From contig JBEGIR010000070.1 of NCBI GenBank assembly GCA_040224245.1, forward strand, positions 24,897 to 88,896: a stretch of DNA of 64,000 nt. Direction: 5' to 3'. The notes beneath the pieces are model-generated. The model was not told where the DNA came from. It worked only from the letters and a program-made list of their open reading frames with translations, and ran no database searches. The position numbers and the translations under genes are program-made. Below are positions 18,434 to 26,738 of the stretch, in pieces; within the stretch, counting starts at the first letter, position 1; every line of letters begins with the position of its first letter. This stretch comes from Puniceicoccaceae bacterium. GTDB taxonomy: Bacteria; Verrucomicrobiota; Verrucomicrobiia; Opitutales; JAFGAQ01.

Positions 18434-19507
18434 ATGCCTCAACCGAACATCACTACCCCCGAACAGGCCCTGCTGCAGTTGCGCGCGGGGAACTCGACTC
18501 CAGAAGCGAAGCTCAAGGCCGCTAGTTTTCTGATCCTGCAAAATCACTTTGCCCACTATCGCGAAGTCATCGAAGTGCTGCGACCTCTGGAGTCGCACTT
18601 CTCCGAAAATGTAGAGTGGCTTTATTGCGTGGGCTATGCGCTCGTGACAAAACACGAACCCGCTGCATCGATTCCATATCTGCTGAGATCCATCCGTTAC
18701 ATCCAAAACAATGCCGCCCTGTATACAGCACTCACCTGGGCCTACTTGCAGGTGGATGATTTTGGCAATGCTTTCCTGACCAGTTCGGCGGGCCTGCACA
18801 ACTGTGCGGAAAAAGGGACTCTTCCGAGCTTGCAATACCTCTCCCGCGTGCGATTTGAAGGGCATCGCGTAGTGGCCTTTCCAAAGCAGGGGATTGACTT
18901 CAAATACGCCCTGTTCACAAGCAACACCCAGGAAATTGAGGCTGCACTGCATCACCTCACCCAGCAGTTCACCGAGCAGGATGAACTCGAGATGCTGAGG
19001 GAGCACCTGGGGCAGGTAAATTCTATTGCGGAGGTGGGCTGTCTGGTAGGCAACCATTCCGTCTATTTTCTCCATACCTTCCGGCCCCAACGCATGAAGA
19101 TCATGGATGCCAGCCGTGTGAGTCTCGAGCATGCGAGGGAAAATCTTGAGCTGAATCTGACGGACTCTTCACCACTCGAGGTGGACTACGTTCACACGGC
19201 CATTGGCAGGGAATCCGGCACCCTCCGTTTTTTCGACGAGCAGGTCCCGGTCAATTCCCTGAGTAACTTGCTCACCGAACCCTTTGATTTTCTCAAGATT
19301 GATGTCGACGGCATGGAAATGGAAGCGCTGGAAGGAGCGGAATCCTATCTGCTCGAACACCAACCTCGAGTGATGATCGAGGTGCTTCACGACTACAAAT
19401 CCACATTTGAAGCGTTTCTGCAGCGCGTGCGATACCACATCGTCAGCCGTATTGAGCGACCCCATTACAGCAACTACCTCATCGCTCCCGAATCTCGTAA
19501 GAGCTGA
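18434..19507 (+). CDS. FkbM-family SAM-dependent methyltransferase with TPR-like N-terminus
   Basis: A protein of 357 residues from MPQPNITTPEQ. Residues 1-140 form helical pairs resembling degenerate TPRs. The C-terminal half is a Rossmann methyltransferase: SAM-binding segment SIAEVGCLVGNHSVYFL, an acidic residue after the second strand (KIMDASR), and the FkbM signature FLKIDVDGMEMEALEGA. FkbM enzymes O-methylate sugars or polyketides, usually in glycan or natural-product pathways. No such cluster is next to it, so the substrate is unknown. It lies 66 bp after the hybrid kinase on the same strand and converges with the esterase at 19.55 kb. Confidence 0.88.
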   Translation: MPQPNITTPEQALLQLRAGNSTPEAKLKAASFLILQNHFAHYREVIEVLRPLESHFSENVEWLYCVGYALVTKHEPAASIPYLLRSIRYIQNNAALYTALTWAYLQVDDFGNAFLTSSAGLHNCAEKGTLPSLQYLSRVRFEGHRVVAFPKQGIDFKYALFTSNTQEIEAALHHLTQQFTEQDELEMLREHLGQVNSIAEVGCLVGNHSVYFLHTFRPQRMKIMDASRVSLEHARENLELNLTDSSPLEVDYVHTAIGRESGTLRFFDEQVPVNSLSNLLTEPFDFLKIDVDGMEMEALEGAESYLLEHQPRVMIEVLHDYKSTFEAFLQRVRYHIVSRIERPHYSNYLIAPESRKS

Positions 19508-19551
19508 GTCTGTGGTTGCACATGCATTCCTTAGAGGGAAATCTCCAAGAC

Positions 19552-21804
19552 TCATCGGAGCAGCTCAATCCATCCCACTCCATGGTTTCGACAGTGCTGT
19601 TGTGTTATTTCAGGGTCCAACTCATTTGAGTTGATCATCACCAGAACGGGACACTCTGCCGCTCGGAATGCCCCGAGGGAGGGCAGGAAATCTTCGGAAG
19701 CCAGAGTCAGAATCACGTTGGATTCAGGGGTAGACGCAAATTTGATGTTATCCAGCAATTCAGTGAGGTCTGGTATCGGGGTTAGCTGTGGTAATGTTAC
19801 CAATAGCGGACAACGCAATCCTCCCCGGGATTTTCGAATCAGCTGCAGCACTTCCGTCCAGGCATCTTGCCAGGTTTCGATTGTCCCGTGCGTTCCTCCC
19901 CATTCGAACTGCAACAAAACCTGTTCTTGGAATTTCTGGAAAACATCAACGTAAGGAGACTGGATCCATCGCAGGATAAAGGTCTTCAAGACCTGAGCAT
20001 CGTGGACTGACTGCAGGTCGTGAAAGGAAACTGCGACGGGCAGTTCCAATGCCTGAAAACGCGTGAGCAACTCGCTCAGGAATTGGGCGGAATGTTGCAT
20101 GCTTCCACCCGTTTGAGTGTGCCATTTCAGGCACACCAGATTGATTTCCTGTTGTTTCATCCGAGCTGCAAGGGCTGCCCAGAATCCGGGAATCTGACAA
20201 GTCTCGGCAGTGACTTCAATGCCACTGGCCAATAGCTCTTCGGCACGATCTTGAGAAGCTGTAAAGATACGTCCGGCGCGCACCATAATGCTGGAATTTG
20301 CGGCAGTTCCCATGTTGGAGATCACATGTGATGCGGGCTGGGTGCGAAAAGGGAAGGCCGGGACTTCGGCTGTTCCAAACAGAGTAGGCTGCGCTGAGTT
20401 GGACCATGCATATCGGGCCTGCCGAATCTCTGAGACTTCGCTGGAGCGTAGGATGACCTGGTCTTCGCTCACATGAGCTTCGGCGGAATGAAAGTGTCCG
20501 TCCGGTCCTGCGACTTCAAAGCCAGTTCCGCTTACACGCTCTATCAGTCGCAGACCTCCAGCAGTACTCTTAAAGTTCAAATTCACCTCCCCGCCTGAAC
20601 CCGTCATCGAGGCAAAGATGGGTGCGAGCCAATCGGAGTTTCCGATTCCATAAACCTCAGCCAGTGCCCAGGCTGCCAAACGCTCGCCAATGGGGTGTTT
20701 GAGTGAGGGATGAAGTGCGTCAAGCTCCTCGGACCCGACCAGATCCAGGGTTGGCACCATGCCTGTGTTCTTCAGAAACAGGGCTGATCCTTGGGCCTCC
20801 CAAAATTCCGGTAGTGCACCCGCAGAATAACCGGACCATGGAGCGATTTGAACAAAACCAAAGGGAAAGTTTTCCTGTCCCCAGGAGCGTCGCCAACCTT
20901 CGATCATGCGGGGGAAGAGTTTTGAAAACTCGGCGGGACGATCCACATTACTTTCACCCTGGTACCACACCACTCCGCGCATCGAGTATCCTGCGATGGG
21001 ATAGACCATACCGTTCCAGAGCACGGAAGGGTGGTGTTTGTCAGTTGCATCTTTGGGCATCCACGGACCTTTTCCGCGGTAAGCCTGGAGCTGCTCCAAT
21101 TCAAAGGCAGGGGTCCACGATTCACAATAGGTGCCTTCCAGGGTTACCTGAATCAGGCCTATGGGTACATTCAGCTGGGCCAGCAATTGCTCCCCGAAGA
21201 AGAATCCTACGGCACTGAATTTTTTCACGCTTTCGGGAGTGCACGCTGCCCATTGGTTGAGGGATTCCATCCAAAAATCAGCGACATCTTCACTCAACTC
21301 TCCACTGGCCCGATGTCCCACAGCCCGCAACCGCAGCTGCGGCAGGTTGGCGCGAGAGATGGCGGCTTCGCTCTGGTGCACGGGTTGGTTCTTCCACCCC
21401 GACAGAGGCATCGCCATATTCGACTGTCCGGCGACAATCCAGACTTCACCGATCCAAACATCCTTCAGCTCGATGCGATTGCTGCCTTCAATGGTGATGG
21501 TAAAGGGTCCCGCATGAAGGTTGGCGTCCGGGGTATGTAGAACCGCCTTCCAGCCTCCGCTGGCATCTGCACTGACTTGTATCGCGTTGCCGTCCCAACT
21601 TCCGGTTACCGTGATCTTTTCATCGCTGTCTGCCCAACCCCAGATATTGACGGATTGTTGCTGCTGCAGCACCATGCCATCTCCAAAAATTTTTGCGACA
21701 CGCAGTTCGGCGGACACAGAGCATAACACGCAGAACATCAGTACGGCATATCCCACCCTTAGTTTGGGCAATATCCTCAAAAAACGTGTCGTGCAAAACC
21801 TCAT
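19552..21804 (-). CDS. Secreted sialate O-acetylesterase-like enzyme fused to a GH5-like C-terminal domain
   Basis: The protein has 750 residues with an N-terminal signal peptide (to about residue 32). An Ig-like beta domain (about 33-115) precedes the SGNH/SASA esterase domain, with nucleophile Ser in AGQSNMAM, VVWYQGESNVDR in block V, and the catalytic His in ALHP. SASA enzymes remove O-acetyl groups from sialic acids or plant glycans. The family usually ends near residue 500-650; here residues about 507-750 form an extra domain whose pattern (INLVCLKWHTQ, PVAVSFHDL, VLLQFEWGG, WQDAWTEVLQLIRK) recalls GH5-type barrels that have NEWG at the acid/base site. The Asn is replaced by Phe. The domain identity is inference. 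Confidence 0.85.
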   Translation of the reverse strand: MRFCTTRFLRILPKLRVGYAVLMFCVLCSVSAELRVAKIFGDGMVLQQQQSVNIWGWADSDEKITVTGSWDGNAIQVSADASGGWKAVLHTPDANLHAGPFTITIEGSNRIELKDVWIGEVWIVAGQSNMAMPLSGWKNQPVHQSEAAISRANLPQLRLRAVGHRASGELSEDVADFWMESLNQWAACTPESVKKFSAVGFFFGEQLLAQLNVPIGLIQVTLEGTYCESWTPAFELEQLQAYRGKGPWMPKDATDKHHPSVLWNGMVYPIAGYSMRGVVWYQGESNVDRPAEFSKLFPRMIEGWRRSWGQENFPFGFVQIAPWSGYSAGALPEFWEAQGSALFLKNTGMVPTLDLVGSEELDALHPSLKHPIGERLAAWALAEVYGIGNSDWLAPIFASMTGSGGEVNLNFKSTAGGLRLIERVSGTGFEVAGPDGHFHSAEAHVSEDQVILRSSEVSEIRQARYAWSNSAQPTLFGTAEVPAFPFRTQPASHVISNMGTAANSSIMVRAGRIFTASQDRAEELLASGIEVTAETCQIPGFWAALAARMKQQEINLVCLKWHTQTGGSMQHSAQFLSELLTRFQALELPVAVSFHDLQSVHDAQVLKTFILRWIQSPYVDVFQKFQEQVLLQFEWGGTHGTIETWQDAWTEVLQLIRKSRGGLRCPLLVTLPQLTPIPDLTELLDNIKFASTPESNVILTLASEDFLPSLGAFRAAECPVLVMINSNELDPEITQQHCRNHGVGWIELLR

Positions 21805-22269
21805 TTATTGTGGCTTTCCGGATGGAGAATCACCTTACCGAGATAGTTGGAAGGGCAGAGAAAAAAACGGTCGGAACGCTGAGTGCGAGCAATATTTCGG
21901 CAAGCACGAACAGGGTTCTGGAGGATTGGCATGACATGGAGGAATGGATTCAGAGCATTTGACCTTTCCGGCTGGAATCGGAGCCGCAGTGGGTCAGAGG
22001 TGGATTGAAGGTAAGACGATTCCAGAATCCCTCCAATTTTGAGTCAGGCAGGATGCCTTTTCAAGATCGAATCACATGGTGAATAAGCATCAGTTTGCAG
22101 CAGGGGAAGGACCATGACCACGGTTCCCGCGATTTAGAGTCGTCGGGCTAGAAGGTGATGACATGCATTCCGAATCGAGCGGAATCGATGCATCCCTCCC
22201 TCACATTGAAAAAGGTTCGGCATTAGCACCGGATTGTACCAAGTTGGCGAATGTACCAACACATCTGAC
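21805..22269. other. Divergent intergenic region, 465 bp
   Basis: This lies between the esterase (minus) and the SWIM zinc-finger gene (plus) and must hold both promoters. A 46-codon plus-strand reading frame at 21822-21962 (start MENHLTEIVG, end EEWIQSI) is hydrophilic and could be a tiny gene, but there is no supporting family. I see no RNA gene, strong terminator or repeat here. Confidence 0.4.
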
Positions 22270-24205
22270 ATGGATATCGATGATCTGATTTCAAGACTGA
22301 CCTGGGGAGATCTCGAGCACGCTTTCGGCGCAACCATTCTGAAACGCGGACAAGACTATTTTGAGCAAGGTTTCGTGAGAGAGTTGTATCGCATGGGCGA
22401 GCACGAGATCATCGCGACCGTCAGGGGCACCCGCGACTACATCACAGCTGTTGCCATCAGTGACGAAGATGAGGACGTCTTTTCCTCCGAGTGCAGCTGT
22501 CCTTATGAGGATGATTGCAAACATGTAGTGGCGGCACTGCTGCAGTATGCAGCACAGATAAGTAAAGGAGTGGAAGTGCCATTCATCGAGGAAGCCAAAC
22601 TGGAGAACTGGCTCAGTAAACTCGAAAACGCGACCGATGAGTGGCTGGATGAAACTCCGGAATCGAATTTCACGGTCAGCCCCAAACTTCGGTCTGCGAT
22701 TGATGCGATGTCGAAGCAGGAGTTGAGTTCGGCCCTGATCGATTTGGCAAATCGATTTGAGGCCGTGGAAACCTGGCTGCAACACGCCGTAAGGCTGCAA
22801 CGCAAGAACCGTGGCCAGCTCATTCGTAGTATCCGGGGGGGGGTTAAGGGATTTCGAAACTTCGGATTTTGATGGTTACTATACTGATCACAGTGAATCC
22901 GCTACACTGCTACTGGATCATCTGAAAGCTTTGCTGTCGATTGGGGCTTATGAAGATCTGCTCACCCTGGGGGAGGAACTGCACCCCGGTGTTTCGATTG
23001 CGATCCAACAGGAGGAAGAATCCGACAGCTTTTCAATTTTCGAGGCCTGTGCCAGGACCACGATTGAAGCGCTGAACCTTGTGGAATGGTCGGCCAGGCA
23101 AAAAATCGATTGGGCCATTCAGCAGGTGATGGAAGACGAGTTCGGCATTTACAATGACCTGACTCCAGAGGTCATTCATGCGCTTGGGAACAGATCCGAC
23201 TGGTCGGAAACTGCGGACCACCTCATTGAAAGGCTGAAGGAGCGGAAAGGGGTGAACGAAGACAGCGATGCTTGGAGCGAAGTGTGTTGTCGCAATTCAC
23301 TGTTCGAGTGGGGTGTGCGGTCACTGGAATGGGCTGGCAGGAACCGTGAAGTACTCGATTTTTACCGAAGAGAAGCCGAGGTTACGGGAGATGCGATACC
23401 GCTGATCCGACGACTCATCGAAGAACGCAGGTGGCGCGAAGCCGAAGATCATTGTCTGCGTGCCATCGCAAAGGCGGAGTCGGCATCCAGTGATTTCGAT
23501 CTTCGGATGCGGACGCAGAGGTATCACAATCTGCTGGTCGAAATCTATGAGGCAGAGGGTCGAATCGATGAAGCAGCTGCGATGCTAGCTTTCGATTTTT
23601 TTGATACTCCATCGGTGAAATCGTATTTCGATCTGCTGACAGCAAGTCGGCGATCCAATGAAGCGATTGAAGCATCCGTGAGGTGGTTTGCACTTCACTA
23701 CTTGCAGACGGGTCAATTGCCACAAAGTGTTGCCACAGCTGAATCCGAACCCCATACATGGCCGCTCCCAACGCTCGATTTTTTACCCGCTCCATCTGGA
23801 CGGAAGCGTGGTAAACCCGATTACCAGACCTTGATCGATATCGGAATTGAAGAACAACATCCGTCGGAGGTCTTGCGCTGGTACAAAGCCTTTGCGGAAG
23901 AGAAACCGCGCTACTATGCTGAAGACTCCCTTGCGCGGGTGGCGAATTGCCTCGCAAATGAATATTCAGCCTGGTCGGTTGCGATTTGGAAACGCATCGC
24001 GGAGTCACACATCGAACGAGTGCAGCCTTCCGCCTATGAGCAGGCGGCTCCCTACCTGAAGCGCATCAAACGTGCCCTGCAAAAGGAACAGAATCATGAA
24101 GAATGGGAGCGCTACTATCAGACATTGGTATTGAAGAACCGGAGACGCCCGCGATGCATGGATGTACTGCGCCGAATCCATGACTCGGACAAACCCATCC
24201 TGTAG
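22270..24205 (+). pseudogene. SWIM zinc-finger protein, frameshifted in a run of nine G
   Basis: The N-terminal frame begins MDIDDLISRL and holds a SWIM zinc finger, Cys75-x-Cys77-x5-Cys83-x-His85 (CSCPYEDDCKH), a DNA- or protein-binding module. It runs to about residue 190 and then enters a poly-G run at 22835-22843, after which it ends at 22872. The downstream frame, offset by +1, continues with strongly coding sequence to 24205: helical repeats with TPR-like and Glu-rich segments. With eight G the two halves join as one 644-residue protein (SIRGGLRDFE at the seam). This is either a phase-variable slippage tract, a real disabling mutation, or a sequencing indel. The N-terminus resembles that of the SNF2 protein at 1 kb. 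Confidence 0.85.
22835..22843 (+). repeat. G9 homopolymer at the SWIM gene frameshift
   Basis: Nine consecutive G separate the two reading frames of the SWIM gene. One G fewer restores the frame. Runs of this length are known slippage sites in bacteria and are also error-prone in some sequencing chemistries. Confidence 0.9.
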
Positions 24206-24256
24206 GGTCCTACCCCTCACTCTTTGGCGGGATTGGATTAGCGTCCACTGCGTCTG
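24205..24256 (-). repeat. Decayed partial copy of tRNA-Leu (putative distal att site)
   Basis: Fifty-two bases starting at the stop codon of the SWIM gene align with 26577-26629 inside tRNA-Leu(CAA), in the same orientation. Shared blocks include CCCTCACTC, GCGGGA, TTGGATT, GTCCA and GCGTCTG, with only short gaps. This corresponds to the T-arm, variable arm, anticodon arm and part of the D-arm. It is what an old duplicated attachment site looks like after tRNA-directed integration. It does not fold as a working tRNA. Confidence 0.65.
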
Positions 24257-24459
24257 AGAGTGACATCAAGCTGAAGAGAGAAACTAAGAATGAGAATGTA
24301 AGTTTCCTCGTTATGAAGTTCAGTCGAGCACAATGGAACGAGGTGATCGAATTTCGGCTCACCAGTAAGGTCGAAGCGGAGATGGGGGAGTCTGGCCTGA
24401 CGCGGCCTTGAAGCGACCATTGCGCTTTTCCTTGTTTATTTATTTAGAATAAAAATAAC

Positions 24460-24484
24460 TGTCCAGGTTCCAAAAAACTGGACA
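24460..24484. promoter_or_regulatory. Inverted repeat upstream of the DNA methyltransferase (candidate operator)
   Basis: TGTCCAG at 24460-24466 and CTGGACA at 24478-24484 form a perfect 7-bp inverted repeat with an 11-bp AT-rich spacer, ending 22 bp before the methyltransferase ATG and just after the AT-rich stretch TTTATTTATTTAGAATAAAAA. The position fits an operator for self-repression, as many R-M methyltransferases or controllers use. Binding is inference. Confidence 0.45.
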
Positions 24485-24506
24485 AGGATCGAAAATCGGA
24501 AAAGAT

Positions 24507-25685
24507 ATGAGCATGCGTTCAGTTGAATTGTTCTCAGGGGCTGGTGGGCTTGCGCTCGGATTGGAGGAAGCGGGTTTCAAGAATGAAGGTCTTTTCGAAA
24601 TGAACAAGAATGCTTGTGCGACACTAAGGCACAACAGGCCGTCTTGGAACGTTTTTGAGACTGATGTAAGAGGTGTTGATTTCAAGGATTTTGCTGGGGT
24701 GGAGTTAGTTGCAGGGGGTCCACCATGCCAGCCGTTTTCTATGGGTGGAAAAGCGAAGGGTTCTAACGACTCGAGAGATATGTTCCCGCAAGCAATCCGC
24801 GCCGTTAGGGAGATTAGGCCAAAAGCATTCATTTTCGAGAATGTGAGAGGATTATTGCGAGGAGCATTTTCCAATTACGTGGAGTATCTGCGTTTGCAGA
24901 TGACTTACCCAAACTTCCCAGTTTCTGATAATCTCGAATGGTGCATGAATCTAAGAAGACTGCAGCGGCATCACTCCTCTAGGAGGGATTTGTCTGACTT
25001 AGAATATAATGTTTCCATTCAGTGTGTGAATGCTGCGGATTATGGAGTTCCCCAAAAAAGGCATAGAGTTTTTTTTGTGGGATTGCGGAAGGATTTGAAC
25101 GTCGGTTGGTCTTTTCCAGAAACAACCCACAGCTTTGAGAAACTTCTGTTTGATCAATTTGTTGGCTTTGGCTATTGGGGAAAACATAAAATAACGCCTT
25201 TGATGAACACAGAATACCATCTTCGGCATTCTACAAAGATCAGGTCTTTGGGAGAACAACTTTTGCCCTGCGAAAAAGAGGCTTGGTCGACTGTGAGGGA
25301 TGTGTTGAGAAAGATCCCTGACCCGAGTTCAAAAAACACGTTACTGAATCACCGGTTTCAGTCGGGAGCAAAATCATATCCAGGGCACACTGGGAGCTTG
25401 TTGGATGAGCCTGCAAAAGCGCTTAAAGCTGGCGATCATGGCGTGCCAGGGGGAGAGAACATGTTGCGAAATGACTGCGGGAAAGTCAGATATTTCACTG
25501 TGAGAGAAGCGGCGATCCTTCAAACTTTTCCGATGGATTTTGAATTCATCGGTTCATGGACGGAATCGATGCGGCAATTGGGAAATGCGGTACCAGTTCA
25601 ATTAGCGAAAATTGTAGCACATTCTGTCTCAATCAAGTTGAGTCAAGGGAATGAAAGAGAACGAGTTCTTCAATCCGCTAGATAA
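24507..25685 (+). CDS. DNA (cytosine-5) methyltransferase of a type II R-M system
   Basis: A protein of 392 residues (MSMRSVELF; the second ATG at 24513 is also possible). It has all the main C5-methyltransferase motifs: motif I ELFSGAGGLALGLEEAG, motif IV GGPPCQPFS with nucleophile Cys at about 74, motif VI ENVRG, motif VIII QKRHRVFFVG, and motifs IX-X with REAAILQTFP and QLGNAVP. The enzyme protects host DNA from its partner nuclease. Its 3' end overlaps the start of the Eco29kI-like endonuclease by 35 bp. By association the target may be CCGCGG (inference). Lower GC than neighbouring genes indicates transfer. Confidence 0.93.
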   Translation: MSMRSVELFSGAGGLALGLEEAGFKNEGLFEMNKNACATLRHNRPSWNVFETDVRGVDFKDFAGVELVAGGPPCQPFSMGGKAKGSNDSRDMFPQAIRAVREIRPKAFIFENVRGLLRGAFSNYVEYLRLQMTYPNFPVSDNLEWCMNLRRLQRHHSSRRDLSDLEYNVSIQCVNAADYGVPQKRHRVFFVGLRKDLNVGWSFPETTHSFEKLLFDQFVGFGYWGKHKITPLMNTEYHLRHSTKIRSLGEQLLPCEKEAWSTVRDVLRKIPDPSSKNTLLNHRFQSGAKSYPGHTGSLLDEPAKALKAGDHGVPGGENMLRNDCGKVRYFTVREAAILQTFPMDFEFIGSWTESMRQLGNAVPVQLAKIVAHSVSIKLSQGNERERVLQSAR

Positions 25686-26283
25686 AATCAACCTCGGTCA
25701 AAGCATCGTAAACGCGCTCCTCGCAAGCGAAGAGATCCCCTTAGCTGACATTTCGAGAATTTCTGGAGCCGGAATTTATGCCATCTACTACCGGGGCGAT
25801 TTTCGCCCGTATGCGGTCTTAGCGGAGCGAAACAAGGAAGCTGGAGAATTGCCGATCTACGTCGGAAAAGCCATCCCTAAAGGGGGCAGAAAGGGAATCT
25901 TACAGGATGCCTCTGGAGCGTCAGATGCATTGTTTCAAAGAATTCAGGAACATTTGAAATCAATTCAGACCGTTCAGAATTTGGATGTATCGGATTTTTC
26001 TTACAGATACATCGCTGTCGATGACATATGGATCCCGTTAGGTGAGACCTTGGTGATTCAGAGATTTGAACCTCTTTGGAATTCGGTGGTAGAAGGATTT
26101 GGGAATCATGATCCGGGCAGTGGGAGATATAATGGAATGAGACCGCTTTGGGACGAACTCCATCCTGGGCGGAAGTGGGCAATGAAATGTCAACCTGCGA
26201 AGAAAAACGGAGAACGGATTATTCGGGACGTCGCCGACTATTTCGCTCGGAAATTTGGAAATTTAGATTACGCATGCTTCTGA
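25651..26283 (+). CDS. Eco29kI-like GIY-YIG type II restriction endonuclease
   Basis: A protein of 210 residues, close to the roughly 214 of R.Eco29kI. The GIY-YIG core is visible: GAGIYAIYYRG, then YVGKAIPKGG, an Arg/His pair in LFQRIQEHL, the metal-binding Glu in WIPLGETLV, and the conserved Asn in GFGNHDPGSGRY. WDELHPGRKWA near the C-terminus is also typical. R.Eco29kI cuts CCGCGG; the same site is likely but unproven here. The start overlaps the methyltransferase by 35 bp, so the nuclease is made after or with its antidote. The gene looks full-length and intact, and its stop lies at the edge of the integrase remnant. Confidence 0.88.
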   Translation: MKENEFFNPLDKINLGQSIVNALLASEEIPLADISRISGAGIYAIYYRGDFRPYAVLAERNKEAGELPIYVGKAIPKGGRKGILQDASGASDALFQRIQEHLKSIQTVQNLDVSDFSYRYIAVDDIWIPLGETLVIQRFEPLWNSVVEGFGNHDPGSGRYNGMRPLWDELHPGRKWAMKCQPAKKNGERIIRDVADYFARKFGNLDYACF

Positions 26284-26615
26284 TGCGTCACAGCGACCCG
26301 AAGCTGACGACGCAGACTTACACTGATAAACGTGCAATCCAATTGCACGAAGAATTGCAAAGTCTTCCGTGGATCGATGATGCAACGTGGTCCACTGAAA
26401 CCGAGTCTGACGAGTGGACCGCAAAATGGACCACCTCTTTGCAGAAAACGGGCGAAAACGAGAGACATTTAGAGAATTCAAATGTTGGTCTCGAGATTCT
26501 TCAAGTGCTTGAAAGAAACAGTTTTATACAGTCTGAGACAAGCAGTGATAATGTGAAAAAATGGTACCTGGAGAGGGGGTCGAACCCTCACTCCCTTGCG
26601 GGAATTGGATTTTGA
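26271..26615 (+). pseudogene. C-terminal remnant of a tyrosine recombinase (integrase)
   Basis: The translation contains MRHSDPKLTTQTYTD followed by a helical tail (KRAIQLHEELQSLPW). This is the last conserved block of phage/island integrases, with the His of the catalytic set and the nucleophile Tyr in TYTD. Everything upstream, including the RxxR catalytic parts, is missing because the restriction gene abuts it. The frame continues into and stops inside the tRNA-Leu gene on the other strand. It marks an island that once integrated at this tRNA and later lost its own recombinase. Confidence 0.75.
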
Positions 26616-26648
26616 GTCCAACGCGTCTGCCAATTCCGCCATCCAGGC
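26562..26648 (-). tRNA. tRNA-Leu(CAA)
   Basis: On the minus strand, 87 nt fold as a leucine tRNA. The acceptor GCCTGGA pairs with TCCAGGT (one G-U), the CCA end is encoded (26562-26564), and the anticodon arm is TTGGA-CTCAAAA-TCCAA, giving anticodon CAA. There is a long variable arm with CCCGCAAGGG, and a T-arm containing GGTTCGACCCC. It reads UUG codons. Its 3' half is the likely integration target for the islet on its left. Confidence 0.95.
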
Positions 26649-26738
26649 TTGCCTTGCAAGGGTTCTGTTAAAAGCAATTTCCGGGGGGAGATCAAGTGCG
26701 GAAATGAAAAATCGGCAGGAACAAATTCGAGTGTGGAT

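Noticed and set aside
18107..19132. Open frame of 341 codons on the minus strand
   Set aside because: It covers parts of two genes with clear motifs on the plus strand (receiver and FkbM) and is a shadow frame.
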